The position numbers and the translations under genes were made by a program. A stretch of 32,148 bases of DNA from Oscillibacter sp. GTDB lineage: Bacteria; Bacillota; Clostridia; Oscillospirales; Oscillospiraceae. The notes beneath the pieces were generated by a model. The model made no database searches. It was not told the DNA's origin and worked only from the letters and a program-made list of their open reading frames with translations. Below are positions 1 to 7,133 of this stretch, one piece after another; positions within the stretch are counted from its first letter, which is position 1, and the number at the start of each line of letters is the position of its first letter. The stretch lies in NCBI GenBank assembly GCA_022801815.1, contig JAAWTB010000005.1, forward strand, positions 1 to 32,148. The letters run 5' to 3'.

Positions 1-183
1 GCTGTAAACTTCAAAATGGCGGTCACTCTCTGTAAAGAATTTCTCAACAATCCAAACATGACCGGGAAAGAAGTCGTGCAGAAAATCAGCCGCCACACCG
101 TTCCAATCCGGCCGGGACGGCAGGACGAGCGAAACCTTCGCGCGAAGGGCTTCGGCTGGTTCACATACCGCATTGCGGCCTAA
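1..183 (+). pseudogene. C-terminal part of a probable IS4-type transposase (5' part outside window; intact or remnant cannot be decided)
   Basis: Frame 1 reads AVNFKMAVTLCKEFLNNPNMTGKEVVQKISRHTVPIRPGRQDERNLRAKGFGWFTYRIAA* and stops at 181-183. The basic C-terminus with 'VPIRPGR..ERNLR.K' resembles IS4-family transposase C-termini as I recall them. No database search was run. Confidence 0.5.
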
Positions 184-187
184 AAAA

Positions 188-218
188 TGGGGGGCGGGGG
201 CTTGTTCCTCCGCCCCCT
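188..218 (+). terminator. GC-rich hairpin just after the transposase-like stop codon
   Basis: GGGGGCGG ... CCGCCCCC inverted repeat directly downstream of the TAA at 181-183; no clean T tract. Confidence 0.35.
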
Positions 219-225
219 CATTTCC

Positions 226-284
226 GCATTTTTTTGAAAAAGTCCAAAATCGGCCCCGAAAGGGCCGGTTTTTCAAAAAAATGC
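226..284. repeat. Long two-tier inverted repeat
   Basis: Perfect 16-bp arms GCATTTTTTTGAAAAA (226-241) and TTTTTCAAAAAAATGC (269-284), with an inner CGGCCC (251-256)/GGGCCG (262-267) stem. Confidence 0.85.
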
Positions 285-342
285 ACCGCGATAACTTAAC
301 GGAAGAAAATCTGTGTTTAAGATTACCGCTCTTTTAAAAATC

Positions 343-634
343 TCAACATGTCCCGGAAATGTAGCAGAAAACGGCTGGAGTGCTTCTTTTCCTGCATAAA
401 TCACGCTTGCCCTAAAAATACAACTTGCCCCAGAAATGCCACAAAATCAGTTTTTGCACACCCTGATTTTTTGAAGGAAATTGCCCCAAAATCAGCCGTT
501 AAGTTAAGGAAAAATCCAAATTTCAACATGTCTTGTCCATGATGTAGAAATGAGCGGTAATTGTCAAAAAACGCAAAAATTCCAAAATACTCCGAAAAAA
601 TCAACAAGTCCAGGAAATGTCGATAAAAAAGCGG
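343..634. repeat. Three imperfect direct copies of TCAACATGTCynGGAAATGTaGnnnAAAAnGCGG
   Basis: Copies begin at 343 (TCAACATGTCCCGGAAATGTAGCAGAAAACGG), 523 (TCAACATGTCTTGTCCATGATGTAGAAATGAGCGG) and 601 (TCAACAAGTCCAGGAAATGTCGATAAAAAAGCGG). A second family, TTGCCCyArAAATn, recurs at ~407, ~425 and ~481. Confidence 0.6.
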
Positions 635-661
635 AAAAGTCTGTTTTTGCAGACTTTTCCG
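632..661. repeat. Perfect 12-bp hairpin, 6-nt loop
   Basis: CGGAAAAGTCTG (632-643) TTTTTG CAGACTTTTCCG (650-661). Confidence 0.85.
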
Positions 662-724
662 AAAACGCCCTTGCAATTTCTTCCGCGATAGGTTAAAATA
701 GGCGTGGAGACATAAATAGCGGCA

Positions 725-754
725 GAGCATAGCGGGTTGCAGCCCGCTATGCTC
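725..754. repeat. Perfect 12-bp hairpin, 6-nt loop
   Basis: GAGCATAGCGGG (725-736) TTGCAG CCCGCTATGCTC (743-754). Confidence 0.85.
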
Positions 755-886
755 CGATGAAGAGTGTCCATACCACTCAACACCATAGTCTATCCAAGAC
801 TACACCGTATCTCCCATTATACTGTCATATCGCCCAATTTGCAACAGGAAATGGGTTTGGTGTTTCGCTTTGATTGAAGTTCAGTC

Positions 887-922
887 AAGCGGTGTTGAGT
901 TATACGCTCAACACCGCTTTTT
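887..922 (+). terminator. Rho-independent terminator-like hairpin in the leader of the RCC1/SLH gene
   Basis: AAGCGGTGTTGAG (887-899) / CTCAACACCGCTT (907-919) followed by a T run to 922. Confidence 0.7.
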
Positions 923-925
923 ATG

Positions 926-988
926 TTTCCAACAGACCCCTGGGCGGGGGCGCGTCCCCCCGCCCGCCCTTCGGGGCTTTGTTGGAAA
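926..988 (+). promoter_or_regulatory. Structured leader element upstream of the RCC1/SLH gene
   Basis: Closing stem TTTCCAACA (926-934)/TGTTGGAAA (980-988) encloses CCCC/GGGG and the GGGCGGGGG (942-950)/CCCCCGCCC (957-965) stem, just before the RBS. Confidence 0.5.
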
Positions 989-1013
989 TTTTATTTTGAG
1001 AGGAAGAAAACAC

Positions 1014-2744
1014 ATGAAAAAGAAATGCTTATCTTTAATCTTAGCGTTGTATCTGTGCGTTGGGCTGGCTTTTCCCGTGATGGCAGAGGGAAATTTAGGA
1101 AAAGCTGGGCAGACAAATACCGTATGCGCAGGCAGTGGAATTTCTGCTGTAATTGACCAGAATGGCTCACTATGGATTTGCGGCGATAACTGGTGCGGCC
1201 AGCTTGGCAACGGCGTACAGGGCGGCAAAAATGCGGTGAATTTTGTGAAAGTGATGGATAATGTCGTTTCTGTCAGTTGCAGTGGCAGATTTGTTGCCGC
1301 GATTAAATCGGATGGAAGTCTCTGGATGTGGGGGGACAATTCCCACGGAGAACTGGGCAACGGCGGGAAAGCAAACGCAATTATAGATGAAGCAAACCGT
1401 TACCAGACAGAACCTGTAAAAGTAATGGACGGCGTTGCCGCTGTCAGCTGCGGATCCGATTATACTGGGGCGATTAAGACAGACGGAAGTCTTTGGATGT
1501 GGGGTAACAATGAACGGGGTCAGCTTGGAAATGGTGCCTATTCGAAATCCAATATTCCAGTAAAGGTGCTGGACGATGTTGCCGCTGTCAGCTGCGGCGA
1601 TAACGCCACTACTGGCGCGGTCAAAACCGATGGCACGCTTTGGATGTGGGGCAGTAATTTCAATGGTCAGTTAGGTAACGGTGAAATACAGCGGCAAGAC
1701 GGCGTGGTTAGTCCGACAAAGATTATGGATGGTGTTGCGGTGGTCCATTGTTCCAGTATGCAATCCGCCGCTATTAAAACAGATGGAACACTCTGGACTT
1801 GGGGCGAAAGCAGTTTGTTGTCCAATAAGGCCAACCCGGTAAAGGTGATGGATGATGTTGCATCCGTCAGCGGAAACATGATTCTCAAGACGGATGGAAC
1901 ACTTTTGCTCGTAGAGGATAAAACTTCTTTTGAAACACTTTTGGGCTTAGCAGACAAATCCTCACTGGAGGGACGGACAATCATTACAACACAAGTGCTA
2001 GATAATGTAGCCGCTTTCAGCAGCAACAGCCAAGTTTTAGCTGTGAAACGGGATAGTTCCCTCTGGGTTTGGGGCAGTAATTTCAACGGCGAACTTGGAA
2101 ACGGCGGTACTGGTGATAAAAAAGAGGCCGGAGAAGGGGAAGGTGAAGTTACTTACTCTCAAACTACTCCTATAAAACTCAGTTTAACGGTGGCACTTCC
2201 TGGAACCTCTCGATCTTCTCCCGCTATAGGTAGTTTTATTGATGTAAAGGCAAGCGACTACTTTGCGGACGCAGTACGATGGGCGGTTGAAAAAGACATC
2301 ACCAGCGGCACCAGTAAGACCACATTCTCCCCCGGCGCGACTTGCAGCAAGGCGCAGATTTTGACTTTCTTGTGGCGCGCTAACGGCGCGCCGGAGCCGA
2401 CAGCAGCGAATCCGTTTACAGATATTAAACCCGTCGATTACTTCTATAAGGCGGCTCTGTGGGCCGCTGAAAAGGGGCTTGTGTCCGGTTCCACCTTTGG
2501 CGCAAACGCCGATTGTACCCGAGCCATGACTGTGGAATATATGTGGAAAGCGGCGGGAAGCCCTGCGCCCGCTAGTAAGTCCAGCTTTACCGATGTTCCC
2601 GCCAATGCGGACTATGCGCAAGCCGTGGCATGGGCGGTAGAGAACGAAATCACCAGCGGAACGGGCGGCGGTAACTTCTCTCCCAATTCCACATGTACCC
2701 GCGGGCAGATTGTCACCTTCCTACACCGGGCTATGGGTAAATAA
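1014..2744 (+). CDS. Secreted RCC1-repeat protein with three C-terminal SLH domains
   Basis: ATG at 1014 after a GAGAGGAAG RBS; signal peptide MKKKCLSLILALYLCVGLAFPVMAEG. Seven RCC1-like repeats of type DGSLWxWGxNxxGQLGNG (at least two degenerate) are followed by three SLH motifs. The longer frame from 870 has no convincing N-terminus. Confidence 0.9.
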   Translation: MKKKCLSLILALYLCVGLAFPVMAEGNLGKAGQTNTVCAGSGISAVIDQNGSLWICGDNWCGQLGNGVQGGKNAVNFVKVMDNVVSVSCSGRFVAAIKSDGSLWMWGDNSHGELGNGGKANAIIDEANRYQTEPVKVMDGVAAVSCGSDYTGAIKTDGSLWMWGNNERGQLGNGAYSKSNIPVKVLDDVAAVSCGDNATTGAVKTDGTLWMWGSNFNGQLGNGEIQRQDGVVSPTKIMDGVAVVHCSSMQSAAIKTDGTLWTWGESSLLSNKANPVKVMDDVASVSGNMILKTDGTLLLVEDKTSFETLLGLADKSSLEGRTIITTQVLDNVAAFSSNSQVLAVKRDSSLWVWGSNFNGELGNGGTGDKKEAGEGEGEVTYSQTTPIKLSLTVALPGTSRSSPAIGSFIDVKASDYFADAVRWAVEKDITSGTSKTTFSPGATCSKAQILTFLWRANGAPEPTAANPFTDIKPVDYFYKAALWAAEKGLVSGSTFGANADCTRAMTVEYMWKAAGSPAPASKSSFTDVPANADYAQAVAWAVENEITSGTGGGNFSPNSTCTRGQIVTFLHRAMGK

Positions 2745-2786
2745 ATTTGAGTAGTTTCCGATGTTTTAACAGCAATATGGAACATG

Positions 2787-2837
2787 AAAAAGCGCCCACC
2801 ACCTTTTACATTTTCAAAAGGTGGTGGGCGCTTTTTT
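2787..2837. terminator. Bidirectional terminator between the RCC1/SLH gene and spoIVA
   Basis: AAAAAGCGCCCACCACCTTTT (2787-2807) / AAAAGGTGGTGGGCGCTTTTT (2816-2836): perfect 21-bp arms with flanking A and T runs. Confidence 0.9.
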
Positions 2838-2899
2838 GAGCGCAGGAAAACCTTAATTTAATGACATTGTGGTTTTCCATGCCCGTTTTTGTTATAGGA

Positions 2900-4375
2900 T
2901 TATAGGATAATGCAGATAAGCCCCCCGCTGCCCTCGTTGATGATGCGGGTCAGGGTCTCCTGAAGCTTCTTCCGGGCGTCGTCCGGCATCCGTTTCAGCT
3001 TGCCCTGGAGGTCGTCGCTGACCAGTTCATGGAAGCTCCGGCCAAAGATGTTGGACTGCCAAATCTTGCTGGTGTCCCCCTCGAACTCCTGGAGCAGGTA
3101 GTTTACCATGTCCTCGGACTGCTTTTCGTTCCCCACGATGGGCGACACCGCCGTCTCAATGTCCGCCCGGATCATGTGGATGCTGGGGGCACTGGCCTTC
3201 AGCTTCACGCCGTAACGGCCTCCCTGCTTCATGATCTCCGGCTCCTCCAGCTTCAGCTCGTCGATGCTGGGCACCACGATGCCATAGCCCGTTTCCTTCA
3301 CATCCCGCAGGGCCCCGGCCACCTTGTCGTACTCCGCCTTTACCGCCGCCAGGCGGGTCAGCAGGCTCATCAAATCCCCGTCGTCCCCCACCTCAAAGCC
3401 CGACTGCTCCGACAAGGTGTGATAGAACAGTTCCCGGGGCAGACTCAGGCTGGCCGCCGCCACGCCGGTGCCCAAGTCAATGGAGGTAATTTTCGCCTCG
3501 CTGATGTTCTCGCAGGCCCCCAGGGCGGAGATGACGCCCTCCACCTCCCGGATGTGCTGAAGCTGGGAGGTCCCCTGGCGCACTGCATCGTAGAGGCTGG
3601 CCTTGATGGGGTGATCCGTCGGCAGGGCGTCCACCCAAGGGGGCAGGAACAGGTCCAGCTCCTGCATGGGGAACTCGTAGAGGACGGCCCGCAAGATATC
3701 CGCCACGTCCTCCTCCCCCAGGTCCAGGCAGTTTACCGGGACGCAGTTCACCTCATAGCGGCTGCTGATATCCCGGGCAATGGCCTCCGCCCGGTCGCTT
3801 TTGGGGTCCACGGAGTTCAGCAGGACGATGAAGGGCTTTCCCAGCTCCTGGAGCTCCCGGACCACCCGTTCCTCCGCCTCCAGGTAGTCTTCTCGGGGGA
3901 TGTCGGAGACGGTGCCGTCTGTGGTAATCACGATGCCGATGGTGGAGTGTTCCGAGATGACCTTCCGGGTGCCGATTTCCGCCGCCTCCGTCATGGGAAT
4001 CTCGTGGTCATACCAGGGCGTGGTAACCATCCGGGGGGCGTCGTCCTCAAACTGGCCGATAGCCCCCCGTACCATATAGCCCACGCAGTCAATGAGCCGC
4101 ACGGAGAACGAAGCGCCGTCGGGCAGCTGCACCTGGGCCGCTTCCTCCGGGACGAACTTGGGCTCCGCCGTCATAATGGTCCGGCCGGAGCCGCTTTGGG
4201 GCAGCTCATCCCGGGCTCGCTCTTTACGGTACACATTTTCAATGTTGGGAATCACCTGGGTCTCCATGAAACGCTTGATGAAGGTGGACTTGCCGGTCCG
4301 CACCGGGCCCACCACGCCGATGTAGATATCCCCCGCCGTGCGGGTGGCGATATTCTGATAAATGGTCGTGTTCAT
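2900..4375 (-). CDS. spoIVA: Stage IV sporulation protein A (spore coat morphogenetic ATPase)
   Basis: 491 aa from MNTTIYQNIATRTAGDIYIGVVGPVRTGKSTFIKRFMETQVIPNI, with a Walker A GPVRTGKS typical of SpoIVA. Confidence 0.97.
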   Translation of the reverse strand: MNTTIYQNIATRTAGDIYIGVVGPVRTGKSTFIKRFMETQVIPNIENVYRKERARDELPQSGSGRTIMTAEPKFVPEEAAQVQLPDGASFSVRLIDCVGYMVRGAIGQFEDDAPRMVTTPWYDHEIPMTEAAEIGTRKVISEHSTIGIVITTDGTVSDIPREDYLEAEERVVRELQELGKPFIVLLNSVDPKSDRAEAIARDISSRYEVNCVPVNCLDLGEEDVADILRAVLYEFPMQELDLFLPPWVDALPTDHPIKASLYDAVRQGTSQLQHIREVEGVISALGACENISEAKITSIDLGTGVAAASLSLPRELFYHTLSEQSGFEVGDDGDLMSLLTRLAAVKAEYDKVAGALRDVKETGYGIVVPSIDELKLEEPEIMKQGGRYGVKLKASAPSIHMIRADIETAVSPIVGNEKQSEDMVNYLLQEFEGDTSKIWQSNIFGRSFHELVSDDLQGKLKRMPDDARKKLQETLTRIINEGSGGLICIIL

Positions 4376-4412
4376 AGCATCCCGTCCTTTTTCCGCTCCA
4401 TATTCATGTTCC

Positions 4413-4440
4413 AATCTATGCCCGTCCGGCGGAAAGTATG
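4413..4440 (-). promoter_or_regulatory. Sigma-E-like promoter for spoIVA
   Basis: Minus strand reads CATACT-TTCCGCCGGACGGG-CATAGATT, i.e. ATACT-N14-CATAGATT (-35 4435-4439, -10 4413-4420), close to the mother-cell sigma-E consensus ATATT-N14-CATACAnT. About 38 nt from -10 to the ATG. Confidence 0.6.
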
Positions 4441-4515
4441 ACGGCCCGTCTTGTTTTGGAGAAAACACACAAGGAAGTTTCGCCTCCGACCGGGCTGATT
4501 TGGTCGAAATCACGC

Positions 4516-4544
4516 TTTACAGGTGTTCTTTAATATGGTAAACT
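4516..4544 (+). promoter_or_regulatory. Sigma-A-like promoter for the amino-acid ABC transporter
   Basis: TTTACA (4516-4521) N17 TAAACT (4539-4544). A GAACAGG-CTTG-CCTGTTC hairpin (4560-4577) sits just before the RBS. Confidence 0.5.
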
Positions 4545-4596
4545 GCTAGCGTATTAAACGAACAGGCTTGCCTGTTCCATTTTGGAGGATGAAAGC

Positions 4597-5496
4597 ATGA
4601 TGAAAAGCAAGAAGTTTTGGGCCCTCCTGCTGGCCCTTGCCATGGTCCTGAGCCTGGCCGCCTGCGGCGGCAAGGACGCAAGCTCCGATAAAAGCGGAGA
4701 CGCCGGACCCTCAGCGGCCGCTCCCGAGGACCAGACCTCCGGCGGCGCCGGAGACGAGCAAAAGGACTCTGACAGCGATCTGGCCTATGTCCAGAACAAG
4801 GGAACCCTGGTGGTGGGCATGACGGACTTCGCCCCCATGGACTACCGGGACGCCAACGGCAATTGGATTGGATTTGACGCCGACATGGCCTCCGCTTTCG
4901 CCGAGAGCCTGGGCGTCAAGGTGGAGTTCCAGGAAATCACCTGGGATTACAAGGTCATGGAGCTGGATGCCAAGAGCATCGACTGTGTCTGGAACGGCAT
5001 GACCTTAAATGACGAGGTCAAAGCGGCCATGGACACCGGGAAGGCTTACTGTCTCAACGCGCAGGTACTGGTGGTTCCTGCCGATAAGGCGGCGGATTTT
5101 GAGAATCTGACCAGTCTGGAGGGTCTGAATGTGGCCGTGGAATCCGGTTCCGCCGGTGAGGACGCCGCCGAGGCCCTGGGCGCTTCCACGACCGCTGTTG
5201 CCAAGCAGGCTGACGCGCTGATGGAGGTTTCCGCCGGTACGGCCGACGCCGCCGTCATCGACCTTTTGATGGCCGGAGCCATGATTGGTGAGGGAACCAA
5301 CTACGCAAACCTCACCTATACCGTCAACCTTAATACCGCCCAGGGCCTGGAGTCCGAGGAGTACGGCGTGGGCTTCCGCAAGGGATCCGATCTGGTGGCC
5401 GCGTGGAATGACTTCTGGTCCGCCGCCATTGCCGACGGTTCCGTCCTGGAAACCGGCACTACCTATGGCGTGCAGGAATCCCTGATTTTGGAGTAA
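4597..5496 (+). CDS. Amino-acid ABC transporter substrate-binding lipoprotein
   Basis: Lipobox LSLAACGG; SBP_bac_3-type sequence LVVGMTDFAPMDYRDANGNWIGFDADMASAFAESLGVKVEF. GGAGG RBS before ATG 4597. Confidence 0.93.
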   Translation: MMKSKKFWALLLALAMVLSLAACGGKDASSDKSGDAGPSAAAPEDQTSGGAGDEQKDSDSDLAYVQNKGTLVVGMTDFAPMDYRDANGNWIGFDADMASAFAESLGVKVEFQEITWDYKVMELDAKSIDCVWNGMTLNDEVKAAMDTGKAYCLNAQVLVVPADKAADFENLTSLEGLNVAVESGSAGEDAAEALGASTTAVAKQADALMEVSAGTADAAVIDLLMAGAMIGEGTNYANLTYTVNLNTAQGLESEEYGVGFRKGSDLVAAWNDFWSAAIADGSVLETGTTYGVQESLILE

Positions 5497-5518
5497 CCCC
5501 CTTCGTTTTTCAATCCGC

Positions 5519-5547
5519 AAAGGCAGAGAGCGCCGCTCTCTGCCTTT
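5519..5547 (+). promoter_or_regulatory. Strong intercistronic hairpin between the SBP and permease genes
   Basis: AAAGGCAGAGAGC (5519-5531) / GCTCTCTGCCTTT (5535-5547): perfect 13-bp stem with a 3-nt loop; no immediate T tract. Confidence 0.8.
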
Positions 5548-5590
5548 GGACGGTTTTCCTCCCCGAAATTTTCAATGAGAGGACGATTCC

Positions 5591-6280
5591 ATGCTTTCCT
5601 TTTTTGGTTCTCCTGAATTTTTGACGGTCCTGTCCGCTTTAAATACCGGCTTTATCAAAACTCTCCAGCTCTTTTTTGTCACGCTGGTAGGAGCGGTCCC
5701 CTTAGGACTGATCATTTCCTTCGGCTCCATGAGCCGCGTCCCTCCCCTGCGGTGGCTGACGAAGACGGCGGTTTGGATTGTTCGGGGCACGCCTTTGGTC
5801 CTTCAGATCATCGCGCTGTATTATGTTCCCGGCTTGAAGGGCTTTCCCATCTGGAGCGGCGGTGAATCGGGACGCTTTACCGCAGTAGCGGTGGCCTTTG
5901 TCATGAACTACGCCTGCTATTTCTCAGAGATTTACCGGGGTGGAATTCAGGGCGTGCCCGCCGGCCAGCAAGAAGCCGGGCTTGTGCTGGGCATGACAAA
6001 GCGGCAGATTTTTTTCAAGGTCACGCTGCTGCAAATGATTAAACGCATCGTTCCTCCTATGTCCAATGAGATCATCACTCTGGTCAAAGACACCTCCCTG
6101 GCCCGGGTGGTGGCCTTGCAGGAGGTCATCTGGATGGGAGAGTCCTTCATGAAGGGCAACCAGGGCTATGCGGGGCTGGTATGGCCGCTGTTCTTTACAG
6201 CGGTGTACTATCTTGTGTTCAGCGGCGCGGCGACTATCCTCCTGGGAAAGCTGGAAAAGAAACTGGAATATTTCCGTTGA
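5591..6280 (+). CDS. Amino-acid ABC transporter permease
   Basis: HisM/GlnP-type membrane protein with the FVMNYACYFSEIYRGGIQGVPAGQQEAGLVLGM loop. Confidence 0.93.
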   Translation: MLSFFGSPEFLTVLSALNTGFIKTLQLFFVTLVGAVPLGLIISFGSMSRVPPLRWLTKTAVWIVRGTPLVLQIIALYYVPGLKGFPIWSGGESGRFTAVAVAFVMNYACYFSEIYRGGIQGVPAGQQEAGLVLGMTKRQIFFKVTLLQMIKRIVPPMSNEIITLVKDTSLARVVALQEVIWMGESFMKGNQGYAGLVWPLFFTAVYYLVFSGAATILLGKLEKKLEYFR

Positions 6281-6295
6281 GAGGAGTTGGGTAGA

Positions 6296-7063
6296 ATGGC
6301 GATATTAGAGGTTCAACATATTGAAAAGCACTTCGGGGACACCCAGGTCCTCAAAGACATCAGCTTCACCTTGGAACAGGGACAGGCGTTGTCTATTATC
6401 GGCTCTTCCGGTTCCGGCAAGACAACCCTGCTCCGCTGCCTGAATTTCCTGGAGCGTCCGGACCACGGCGCGATTTCCGTAAAGGGCAACGTCATTTTTG
6501 CCGCGGCGGACCCCTCCACGCAGTCGGAAAAGGACATTCGCCAAAAACGGCTTCATTTTGGCCTGGTGTTCCAAAATTTTAACCTCTTCCCCCAGTATAC
6601 CGCCCTGCAAAACGTCACCTTGGCCCGGGAGCTGCTGGCCAAGGAACGGGGCGGCGAAAACAAGGAGGACATCGTTGCGGCAGGCCGGGAGCTGCTGGCC
6701 CAAATGGGACTGGCCGACCGGGCGGACCACTATCCACACCAGCTCTCCGGCGGACAGCAGCAGCGGGTGGCTATTGCCCGGGCGCTGGCTCTCCACCCGG
6801 ACATCCTCTGCTTCGACGAACCCACCTCCGCTCTGGACCCGGAGCTCACCGGCGAGGTTCTGCGGGTCATCCGCTCCCTGGCGGAGCAGAAAACCACCAT
6901 GATCATTGTCACACACGAAATGTCCTTTGCCCGGGATGTAGCGGACCAGGTGATCTTTATGGACGGCGGCGTGATTGTGGAACAGGGCGACCCCAGGGAG
7001 GTCATTGACCATCCCAAGGAGGAACGAACAAAGCAGTTCCTTTCCAGGTACGCAAACGGTTGA
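6296..7063 (+). CDS. Amino-acid ABC transporter ATP-binding protein
   Basis: Walker [10 protein letters not shown], signature [15 protein letters not shown], Walker [19 protein letters not shown] 6296 after GAGAGGAG. Confidence 0.95.
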   Translation: MAILEVQHIEKHFGDTQVLKDISFTLEQGQALSIIGSSGSGKTTLLRCLNFLERPDHGAISVKGNVIFAAADPSTQSEKDIRQKRLHFGLVFQNFNLFPQYTALQNVTLARELLAKERGGENKEDIVAAGRELLAQMGLADRADHYPHQLSGGQQQRVAIARALALHPDILCFDEPTSALDPELTGEVLRVIRSLAEQKTTMIIVTHEMSFARDVADQVIFMDGGVIVEQGDPREVIDHPKEERTKQFLSRYANG

Positions 7064-7098
7064 GCTGCAATAACTGAACAGGAAAATTCTTTACAAAG

Positions 7099-7133
7099 AA
7101 AGCGTGCGGGAGAAACTCTCCCGCACGCTTTTT
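7099..7133. terminator. Terminator hairpin between the ABC transporter operon and sipL (convergent)
   Basis: AAAGCGTGCGGGAG (7099-7112) / CTCCCGCACGCTTT (7118-7131) plus T run; overlaps the 3' end of the convergent sipL. Confidence 0.9.

Noticed and set aside
401-730. 109-aa minus-strand ORF in the repeat-rich region
   Set aside because: Phe/Lys-rich translation produced by the A/T-rich repeats and hairpins; no RBS or family resemblance.
870-1013. N-terminal extension of the RCC1/SLH ORF
   Set aside because: It runs through the terminator-like hairpin and structured element; the ATG at 1014 has an RBS and is followed by a normal signal peptide.
3029-4441. 470-aa plus-strand ORF opposite spoIVA
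   Set aside because: Shadow ORF of a GC-rich gene; low-complexity His/Gly/Arg-rich translation with no recognisable domain, while the minus frame is unmistakably SpoIVA.
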